This document shows, piece by piece, positions 57,722 through 64,000 of a DNA stretch of 64,000 bases. Source of the stretch: RGIG9608 sp045602425 (GTDB lineage Bacteria > Bacteroidota > Bacteroidia > Bacteroidales > Paludibacteraceae). The stretch covers positions 3,682 to 67,681 of the forward strand of contig JAZSBO010000025.1 of NCBI GenBank assembly GCA_045602425.1, written 5' to 3'. Numbering within the stretch: position 1 is the first letter of the stretch; every line of letters starts with the position of its first letter. The translations under genes were made by a program, and so were the position numbers. The notes beneath the pieces were generated by a model. The model searched no databases and was not told the origin of the DNA. It saw only the letters and a program-made list of their open reading frames with translations.

Positions 57722-59014
57722 ATGAACGAAGTTGTTATAATTCTAATACTTATATTGCTCAACGGTTTGTTTGCAATGTCAGAGATTGCTGTCATCTCGG
57801 CAAGGAAGTCGAGTTTGCAGTCCGATGCAAATAAAGGAAGTAAATCGGCACGTAAAGTCTTACGTTTACAAGAGAATCCTGATAGATTTTTGTCGGCAGT
57901 GCAGGTTGGTATTACTTTGATAGGTTTGCTTACGGGTATGTTTTCTGGAAACAAAATTGCAGGGTCGTTTTCAGAACTTCTTATAGAGTTAGGCGTATCC
58001 GAAAGTTGGGCGTTTGGTTTGTCGCAAACGATAATTATTCTGATAGTTACTTATCTTTCTATTGTGATAGGCGAACTTGTGCCAAAAAGAATTGGTATGA
58101 GTGCTGCCGAAAAAGTAGCCAAAATAATGGCTCCTCCAATGAATTTTATATCAAAACTTACTACACCATTGGTTTGGATTCTATCGAAAAGTACATCTAC
58201 CATTGTGAAAGTTATTGGTTTGAATGATTCTGAAAGTAAGGTTACAGAAGAGGAGATAATATCAATGATTCAGGAAGGAACTGACGATGGCGAAGTTTCG
58301 GAAGTTGAGCAAGACATTGTAGGACGTGTGTTTACGTTGGGCGATTTGAGTGTAAGTTCGATAATGACACTCAAAAATGATATTGTTTGGCTCGATAAAG
58401 ATATGACCGAAGAACAGGTTCGTGCAAAAATAGAAGAAGACTTGTTTGAGGAATATCCTGTTGTGGAACGTGATTTGGATCATGTTGTTGGAATTTTGCG
58501 GTTAAAAGATTTTGTGGTCAATATAGGTAAAGGCGATTTTTCGTTAGACAAAATGCTTACGCCACCTGTGTTTTTTCATGAAAATATGAACGTTTATAAG
58601 GTACTCGAGGAGATGAAAAAAAAGCAAGTAAGTCGTGCTCTTATTTGCGATGAGTTTGGCTCTTGTTGTGGAATTATAACTCACAAGGATATTTTAGAGG
58701 CTTTAATAGGCGATATGAACGATGACCAAGAAGAAGACCCCGATATTGTTAAGCGTAAAAGTGGCGAAGGTTGGATTGTTGATGGGCAATGTTCTATTTA
58801 CGATTTTCTTAGTCATTTTGAGATGGACGAGGAGATGCAAGATTATGAATTTACTACGATAGCAGGTCTTATTTTTGAGAAATTAGAACACGTGCCCGAA
58901 GCGGGCGAGTGCGTAGAGTGGGGCGATTTTCATATCGAAGTAGTAGATATGGACGGACCTCGTATTGACAAAGTGATTGTTCAGCGTAGATCGGAGAATA
59001 CAAGTGATTTTTAA
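57722..59014 (+). CDS. Hemolysin-family CNNM/CBS/CorC transporter-like protein
   Basis: The 430-aa protein has the CNNM/DUF21 membrane domain (about residues 1-190, with LNGLFAMSEIAVISARKSSL and VGITLIGLLTGMFSGNKIAG), two CBS domains (SSIMTLKNDIVWLD, then MLTPPVFFHENMNVYKVLEE) and a C-terminal CorC_HlyC domain (VDGQCSIYDFLSHF, VVDMDGPRIDKVIVQR). Members move or sense magnesium or other ions. GldE belongs to the same superfamily, but this sequence is of the general YtfL/HlyC type. Its own promoter box lies upstream. Confidence 0.93.
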   Translation: MNEVVIILILILLNGLFAMSEIAVISARKSSLQSDANKGSKSARKVLRLQENPDRFLSAVQVGITLIGLLTGMFSGNKIAGSFSELLIELGVSESWAFGLSQTIIILIVTYLSIVIGELVPKRIGMSAAEKVAKIMAPPMNFISKLTTPLVWILSKSTSTIVKVIGLNDSESKVTEEEIISMIQEGTDDGEVSEVEQDIVGRVFTLGDLSVSSIMTLKNDIVWLDKDMTEEQVRAKIEEDLFEEYPVVERDLDHVVGILRLKDFVVNIGKGDFSLDKMLTPPVFFHENMNVYKVLEEMKKKQVSRALICDEFGSCCGIITHKDILEALIGDMNDDQEEDPDIVKRKSGEGWIVDGQCSIYDFLSHFEMDEEMQDYEFTTIAGLIFEKLEHVPEAGECVEWGDFHIEVVDMDGPRIDKVIVQRRSENTSDF

Positions 59015-59220
59015 TATTATCTGATTAAACAAACGCCTTTTTTATAGCATTGTTTTTTGTTGCATTTTTAGAGTTTTCTTCGTGCAACAATCAACGGTTG
59101 TATTCCCAACGCGACACAAGGTGGCATTCCTTGTAAAGGGTGTTAAACTCAATTTATTATATTTGTCAAAACCTAAAATATTAAAATAAACTACAGTTTA
59201 AACGCTTAATTTATGAAACT
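59015..59220 (+). other. Intergenic region with hairpin and -7 promoter element
   Basis: About 205 nt. A GC-richer part (59080-59150) contains ACAAGG (59115-59120) and CCTTGT (59129-59134) as hairpin arms, not recognised as any known element. TATATTTG (59158-59165) matches the -7 consensus and probably drives the lipoprotein-cstA-nspC-proA unit. Confidence 0.4.
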
Positions 59221-59415
59221 ATGAAAAGACTTTTTTATTATGTATCAATACTTCTTTATCTTTGTAGTATAATTCTAACGGGTTGTTCAATGTTTGAAAA
59301 AGTAACAGTATCTGAACAACCTACTAACACCACTTCAGTAGTTACTTTTCCTGACGGTACTACTTATATATTTGATAATGGAAGAATGTACACAATTAGA
59401 AATAACAAACAATGA
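59221..59415 (+). CDS. Small lipoprotein upstream of cstA
   Basis: A 64-aa product with a lipoprotein signal ending in the lipobox LTGC (YVSILLYLCSIILTGC) and a short mature part of about 43 residues containing VTFPDGTTYIFDNGRMYTIR. Its stop codon overlaps the cstA start by 4 nt, so it is translated together with cstA. No known family. Confidence 0.75.
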   Translation: MKRLFYYVSILLYLCSIILTGCSMFEKVTVSEQPTNTTSVVTFPDGTTYIFDNGRMYTIRNNKQ

Positions 59416-60848
59416 TAACATTTTTAGGATCAATAGTATTGTTAGTGCTTGGCTATGCGGTATATGGTCGTGTAGTGGAGCAAGTTTTTGGGATGGATGA
59501 AAATCGTAAAACTCCAGCTTTTGTCAGTGCCGATGGTGTTGATTATGTAGAAATGTCATGGTGGCGTATTTTTCTTATTCAGTTTCTTAACATTGCAGGA
59601 CTTGGACCTGTATTTGGTGCCATAATGGGCATAATGTACGGCACATCAGCGTTTCTGTGGATTGTGTTTGGAACGCTGTTGGGCGGAGCCGTTCACGATT
59701 ATCTTTCGGGTATGATGTCGGTGCGTAGCAATGGAGCAAGTCTCCCCGAATTGGTTGGCAATGAATTGGGCAGTGGAGTAAAGCAATTTATGCGACTCTT
59801 TTCGGTGGTGCTTATGCTGTTGGTAGGAGCAGTGTTTGTTTCTGGACCTGCTGGTTTATTAGCAAATTTAACACCTAACATTGATGTTTTATTTTGGACT
59901 ATATTGATATTTCTATATTACGTTTTAGCAACACTTCTTCCTATCGACAAACTTATAGGAAAAATCTATCCGCTTTTTGGTGCGGCATTGCTGTTTATGG
60001 CAGTAGGTATTTTTGTAATGATAATTGTAAATAGGGCTCCAATCCCTGAAATTACTGAAGGCGTGCAGAATCAACATCCCGATAAGTTGCCTATTTTCCC
60101 AATGATGTTTGTGTCGATTGCGTGTGGAGCAATTTCGGGATTTCATGCTACGCAATCGCCATTGATGGCTCGCTGTCTTCGTAACGAAAAATATGGTCGC
60201 CGTTGTTTTTATGGTGCAATGGTTGCCGAAGGGTTGGTTGCTTTGATTTGGGCAGCAGCTGCTTCCTCTTTCTTTGGTTCTATTGGTAGTTTGCAAGAAT
60301 ACGTCGCAAAACTTCCTACTACAGCAAACAAAGCAGCTGAAGTAGTGAACCTAATTTCAAGAGAGTGGTTGGGTACGGCAGGAGGATTTCTTGCATTGCT
60401 TGGCGTAATAGCAGCGCCAATTACTTCGGGCGATACAGCATTACGTTCTGCACGGCTCATTGCTGCAGATTTTTTGCATCTTGATCAAAAACCAATAAAA
60501 AAACGCTTGTTAGTATCTATTCCAATTTTTGTTTTGACATTTGTTATTCTTACCATTGACTTTGATATTTTGTGGCGTTATTTTGCTTGGTGCAACCAAA
60601 CGCTTTCGGTGTTTACACTTTGGGCTATAACGATTTATCTTGCCAAAAGAAATCGACTTTATATTATTTCGCTATTACCTGCAATGTTTATGACATGCGT
60701 AAGCGTAAGTTATATTCTTATTGCTCCCGAAGGTTTTGGATTGCCTTATTGGTGTGGTGTGGGTATAAGTTTGGCTGTAACGGTGGCGTTTCTTCTGATG
60801 TTTTGTATTTGGCAGAAAAAACGTGATAAAAATTTAGTTTATGATTGA
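59412..60848 (+). CDS. cstA: Carbon starvation protein A (CstA), short form
   Basis: The 478-aa membrane protein has more than ten helices and the CstA family text: VSADGVDYVEMSWWRIFLIQ, LNIAGLGPVFGAIMGIMYG, GAVHDYLSGMMSVRSNG and CGAISGFHATQSPLMARCL. CstA proteins take up pyruvate or peptides during carbon starvation. This form is about 200 residues shorter than E. coli CstA, lacking the C-terminal extension, as usual in Bacteroidota. nspC starts 8 nt before its end. Confidence 0.95.
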   Translation: MITFLGSIVLLVLGYAVYGRVVEQVFGMDENRKTPAFVSADGVDYVEMSWWRIFLIQFLNIAGLGPVFGAIMGIMYGTSAFLWIVFGTLLGGAVHDYLSGMMSVRSNGASLPELVGNELGSGVKQFMRLFSVVLMLLVGAVFVSGPAGLLANLTPNIDVLFWTILIFLYYVLATLLPIDKLIGKIYPLFGAALLFMAVGIFVMIIVNRAPIPEITEGVQNQHPDKLPIFPMMFVSIACGAISGFHATQSPLMARCLRNEKYGRRCFYGAMVAEGLVALIWAAAASSFFGSIGSLQEYVAKLPTTANKAAEVVNLISREWLGTAGGFLALLGVIAAPITSGDTALRSARLIAADFLHLDQKPIKKRLLVSIPIFVLTFVILTIDFDILWRYFAWCNQTLSVFTLWAITIYLAKRNRLYIISLLPAMFMTCVSVSYILIAPEGFGLPYWCGVGISLAVTVAFLLMFCIWQKKRDKNLVYD

Positions 60849-61971
60849 TTACTTGAAAATACCATCGCCTTGCTATGTGGTTGATGAGCGTGCACTACGA
60901 AAAAACTTAACATTGATTCGTTCTGTTAAAGAGCGTGCAAGAGTGGAAATTATTTTGGCTTTCAAAGCATTTGCTCTATGGAAGTTATTCCCGATTATTA
61001 GAGAATATGTTCCTTATTCTACGGCAAGTTCACTTTCCGAAGCACGTTTGGCTTACGAAGAGATGGGAAATAAAGCACATACTTATTCGCCAGCTTACAC
61101 AGACGTAGAGTTTGATGCCATTGCCGATTGTAGTTCACATATTACATTTAATTCAATTACGCAATATCAACGGTTTGCTCAGCGAGCAAAAGAACGAGGA
61201 ATTTCGTGTGGTTTGCGTATCAATCCCGAATTTTCGGATGTAGAAACAGATCTTTACAATCCTTGTGCCACAGGTTCTCGTTTGGGTGTTGTTGTTGATA
61301 GTTTAGGAGATAAATTGCCTTTTGGAATTGAAGGATTGCATTTTCATACGCTTTGTGAGTCATCTTCATACGATTTAGAACGCACTTTAGCAGTTGTAGA
61401 AGAAAAATTTGGACGATTCTTCTCGCAAATAAAATGGATAAATATGGGAGGTGGGCACTTGATGACACGTGCCAACTATGATGTAGAGCATTTGATTTTG
61501 GTATTACAACAATTCAAAGCGAAATATCCACATTTGCAAGTTATTTTGGAGCCGGGAAGTGCTTTTGCATGGAGAACGGGTGTTTTGGTTTCTGATGTTG
61601 TAGATATTGTTGAAAATAAAGGAATTAAAACCGCAATTCTTAATGTGTCGTTTGCGTGCCATATGCCCGATTGTTTGGAAATGCCGTACAAACCTGCGAT
61701 AGTTGGAGCTACTGATAAAAAACTTGGTCCAACTTATCGGATGGGTGGAAATAGTTGCCTCTCTGGTGATTTTTACGGAAATTGGTCATTTGATAAACCA
61801 CTTAATGTTGGTGATAAGATCGTATTTGAAGATATGATTCATTATACCACTGTAAAAACAACGATGTTCAATGGTGTGACACACCCTTCGATAGGACTTT
61901 GGACTTGTGATAATGAGTTTCGCTTATTGCGAAAATACGATTATGTTGATTATAAAAACAGAATGGATTAA
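60841..61971 (+). CDS. nspC: Carboxynorspermidine/carboxyspermidine decarboxylase
   Basis: The 376-aa PLP enzyme of the alanine racemase-fold family releases spermidine or norspermidine from its carboxylated form. PLP-lysine is in EIILAFKAFALW (about residue 42); then SSLSEARLAYEEMG, GIEGLHFHTLCESSSYDLE and NVSFACHMPDCLEMP, and the substrate-binding end GGNSCLSGDFYG. The partner, carboxyspermidine dehydrogenase, is not in the window. The gene is coupled to cstA by overlap and is followed by proA after one base. Confidence 0.95.
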   Translation: MIDYLKIPSPCYVVDERALRKNLTLIRSVKERARVEIILAFKAFALWKLFPIIREYVPYSTASSLSEARLAYEEMGNKAHTYSPAYTDVEFDAIADCSSHITFNSITQYQRFAQRAKERGISCGLRINPEFSDVETDLYNPCATGSRLGVVVDSLGDKLPFGIEGLHFHTLCESSSYDLERTLAVVEEKFGRFFSQIKWINMGGGHLMTRANYDVEHLILVLQQFKAKYPHLQVILEPGSAFAWRTGVLVSDVVDIVENKGIKTAILNVSFACHMPDCLEMPYKPAIVGATDKKLGPTYRMGGNSCLSGDFYGNWSFDKPLNVGDKIVFEDMIHYTTVKTTMFNGVTHPSIGLWTCDNEFRLLRKYDYVDYKNRMD

Positions 61972-61972
61972 T

Positions 61973-63223
61973 ATGGAAAATCTGAAACAATTATTTGAAA
62001 ATGCACAACTTGCAGCTCGTGATTTGAATTTGTTGGAAACAAATAAAATCGATGAAATCTTGTGTGCTGTGGCCGATGCAACGGAGGAAAATATGCAACT
62101 TATTTTGTCCGAAAATCAAAAGGATTTGGATAGAATGGATCCAACAAATCCAAAATATGACCGTTTGCAATTGACTGAAAGTCGTGTAAAAGAAATTGCT
62201 CAAGGTATACGTGATGTTGCAAAATTACCTTCACCACTAAATATTATTTTAGAAGAAACAGAACGACCTAATGGTTTGAAATTAAAGAAAATATCAGTTC
62301 CTTTTGGGGTTATTGGAATCATTTATGAGGCACGACCAAACGTTAGTTTAGATGTATTTTCGCTTTGCTTCAAGTCGGGAAATGTTTGTTTGCTTAAAGG
62401 TGGAAGTGATGCTGCTTTTTCTAATCAAGTAATTGTTGATATTATCCGAAATGTTTTAGAAAAGTTTGGTGTAAACAGAGATTTTGTAACACTTTTACCT
62501 AATGACAGAGAAGCAACTACAGAGTTGCTCCATGCAATTGGTTATGTTGATTTGATTATTCCTCGTGGAAGTTCAAATCTTATCAATTTTGTGCGTGAGA
62601 ATGCAAAAATTCCTGTTATAGAGACGGGAGCAGGAATTTGTCACACTTATTTTGACGAATTTGGCGATAAAGAAAAGGCCGAAAAAATTATTTTTAATGC
62701 TAAAACTCGTAGAGTGAGTGTTTGTAATGCATTGGATTGTCTCATTATAAACGAAAAACGTTTAGCAGATTTACCTTTTTTATGTCAGCGTCTTGCCGAA
62801 AAAAATGTTGTGATTTATGCTGATGCAAAATCTTATTCGTTTTTACTAGGTAAATATCCTGATTCATTGTTACAAAAAGCTACCGAAAAAAGTTTTGGAA
62901 CAGAATTTTTAGACTATAAAATGGCAATAAAAACGGTAGAAAATGTGCAAAAAGCTACCGAACATATTGCTAAGTTTTCATCTAAACACAGCGAAGCGAT
63001 TGTAAGTAAAAATCCAGAAAATGTAATTTATTTTCAAAAAGTTGTTGATGCTGCTTGCGTTTATGCCAATGCTTCGACAGCTTTTACCGATGGTGGACAA
63101 TTTGGTTTAGGTGCTGAAATTGGGATCTCAACACAAAAAATGCATGCTCGTGGTCCTATGGCTCTCCGCGAACTTACATCCTATAAATGGCTTATTGATG
63201 GAAATGGGCAAGTGAGAGGGTAG
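61973..63223 (+). CDS. proA: Glutamate-5-semialdehyde dehydrogenase (gamma-glutamyl phosphate reductase)
   Basis: The 416-aa enzyme reduces glutamyl phosphate to the semialdehyde for proline synthesis. Motifs: VPFGVIGIIYEARPNVSLD, LKGGSDAAFSNQVIVDII, RVSVCNALDCLII with the catalytic Cys, and FTDGGQFGLGAEIGISTQKMHARGP split by family convention near the end. A longer frame from 61907 overlaps nspC; the ATG at 61973 fits the family start. proB is not nearby. Confidence 0.97.
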   Translation: MENLKQLFENAQLAARDLNLLETNKIDEILCAVADATEENMQLILSENQKDLDRMDPTNPKYDRLQLTESRVKEIAQGIRDVAKLPSPLNIILEETERPNGLKLKKISVPFGVIGIIYEARPNVSLDVFSLCFKSGNVCLLKGGSDAAFSNQVIVDIIRNVLEKFGVNRDFVTLLPNDREATTELLHAIGYVDLIIPRGSSNLINFVRENAKIPVIETGAGICHTYFDEFGDKEKAEKIIFNAKTRRVSVCNALDCLIINEKRLADLPFLCQRLAEKNVVIYADAKSYSFLLGKYPDSLLQKATEKSFGTEFLDYKMAIKTVENVQKATEHIAKFSSKHSEAIVSKNPENVIYFQKVVDAACVYANASTAFTDGGQFGLGAEIGISTQKMHARGPMALRELTSYKWLIDGNGQVRG

Positions 63224-63260
63224 AAGTTATTCTTTTAGTTTTTTTGTAGAGATTTGAAAA

Positions 63261-64000
63261 TTATTTATTTTTTAAATATTCTTCATGAAGATGATAATAT
63301 TTCTTCATGAAAACAAGATATATAAATCCCAATATACATGCAGTTCCAATTGCATACACCCAATGATTGATTGGCAATAATATTAAACCAAACGACACTA
63401 ATAATTGAACAATCATATATATTGAGGAGACAATGACATGAGGAATCTTCAATTCGTTTGCCATCAATTGATAAGCATGTTTACGATGAGCTTCACCGAG
63501 ATTCTCATGAAGCATAATACGATGAATTATGGTCAAGACGGTATCAACTCCATAAAGACCAAGCAACATCAGATATGTCACATCATTTGTTTGAAGAATA
63601 AGTCTGCCTAAAGCAAACAATATTATAAACGCTATACAAACAGCTCCAACGTCGCCAGCGAAACATTTTGCTTTTTTTCTGAAATTAAAGAAACAAAATA
63701 CTAATACGCTTAAAGTTGTAACTATCAGAAAGTTGTTATCTATAAAATTGTCTTTTTGATTTATATACATTAATGGAATTAATACTGCCAACGAATAACC
63801 TCCTGTTATGCCGTTAATACCATCCATAAAATTATAAGCATTTATGATACCGACACAAACAATTAAAGCGATGATAATTATCCACCAACTTTCCAAGTTT
63901 ACAATATTTAAGTTAATAAACATCAAAAACATTGATATGAATTGAGCGATAAGTCTATATTTATTCGGAACAGAATGAATATCATCTACGAAACTAATAA
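63261..64000 (-). CDS. GT4 family undecaprenyl-phosphate sugar-1-phosphate transferase (5' end missing)
   Basis: The minus-strand frame stays open to the window edge, so the start is outside. The visible ~245 residues have at least six helices. Motifs of the WecA/MraY family: SFVDDIHSVPNKYRLIAQ (the DD pair) near the edge, NAYNFMDGINGITGG (second Asp motif) and FAGDVGAV. C-terminally, HRIMLHENLGEAHRKHAYQ holds the basic HxxxHR-like loop that binds the nucleotide sugar. It loads a sugar phosphate onto undecaprenyl phosphate to begin O-antigen, capsule or similar glycans. It converges on proA. Confidence 0.9.
   Translation of the reverse strand, partial: ISFVDDIHSVPNKYRLIAQFISMFLMFINLNIVNLESWWIIIIALIVCVGIINAYNFMDGINGITGGYSLAVLIPLMYINQKDNFIDNNFLIVTTLSVLVFCFFNFRKKAKCFAGDVGAVCIAFIILFALGRLILQTNDVTYLMLLGLYGVDTVLTIIHRIMLHENLGEAHRKHAYQLMANELKIPHVIVSSIYMIVQLLVSFGLILLPINHWVYAIGTACILGFIYLVFMKKYYHLHEEYLKNK

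Noticed and set aside
57722..59014. Calling the CNNM/CBS gene gldE because it is close to gldD
   Set aside because: It lies after pcrB rather than between ssb and gldD, and its membrane part follows the general HlyC/YtfL pattern. The GldE name is not supported.
1..64000. tRNA, rRNA, CRISPR arrays, intact insertion sequences
   Set aside because: I looked for cloverleaf-type GC-rich islands, direct repeats with spacers and transposase motifs in all intergenic spaces and saw none convincing.

Overview
The window is a gene-dense stretch of a low-GC (AT-rich) chromosome from the phylum Bacteroidota, most likely order Bacteroidales. This rests on several signs: GldD, the DUF4295 and COX24-like mini-proteins, HU-like/LysM proteins, DUF6057, short CstA, C10 proteases, lipoproteins with a Cys lipobox, and promoters of the Bacteroidota type (TTTG, about 19-20 nt, TAnnTTTG). 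Starts usually lack a Shine-Dalgarno sequence. I see no rRNA, tRNA or CRISPR array and no intact insertion sequence.

Layout. 1-2.9 kb: the end of a large tamB-like gene (minus strand), divergent from tsaD. 3-6.2 kb: tsaD, a hotdog thioesterase and a DUF6057 membrane protein. 6.3-8.0 kb: a C10 cysteine protease lipoprotein followed by a small lipoprotein that could be its inhibitor. 8.1-17.8 kb: an ilvD ... ilvB-ilvN-fau transcription unit whose middle is occupied by five overlapping membrane-glycosylation genes (GT-C, PAP2 phosphatase, GT2, GT-C, GtrA). 17.8-20.5 kb: a decayed ORF, a CsgG-like secreted protein, OmpH/Skp-like lipoprotein, small membrane proteins and FtsB/DivIC. 20.6-27.7 kb: alpha-L-fucosidase, dnaX (with a 10-A slippery run), MATE transporter, cytidylate kinase-like protein, tdk, an acidic hypothetical protein and rsmI. 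27.7-30.6 kb: ribosomal and translation genes rplM-rpsI and rpsB-tsf. 30.6-36.2 kb (minus): rpmB-rpmG-DUF4295, then ftsY-rimO-HU-HU/LysM-hypothetical-GT2. 36.3-40.2 kb (minus): Wzc-like tyrosine kinase with two tandem Wza-like export lipoproteins. 40.3-45.5 kb: prs, fba, then FKBP-TPM-LemA-beta-barrel. 45.6-46.6 kb: a small islet of apparently phage-derived debris carrying a possible nuclease toxin domain. 46.6-53.9 kb: pseudopilin-like protein, rsmD, miaB, mutS, rng, a 30-aa COX24-like gene and HU. 54-64 kb: mutY, ssb, gldD, Sfp-type PPTase, pcrB-type GGGP synthase, CNNM/CBS protein, small lipoprotein, cstA, nspC, proA and a GT4 phosphosugar transferase that runs off the right edge.

How the parts work together. 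Most genes are housekeeping: translation and RNA modification, DNA repair and replication, branched-chain amino acid, proline and polyamine synthesis. They are mixed with envelope functions (lipid-linked sugar transfer, capsule/exopolysaccharide export, lipoproteins, ether lipid precursor synthesis). The most unusual items are: a LemA gene with about 25 codons of a 5'-nucleotidase/metallophosphatase motif spliced into its tail; a Gtr-like glycosylation module inside the ilv operon; the dnaX slippage site with stops waiting in both other frames; a HU-TM-LysM protein whose predicted topology would link DNA to cell wall; the phage head/nuclease remnant; and the tamB-like gene, which has no conventional start codon in frame.
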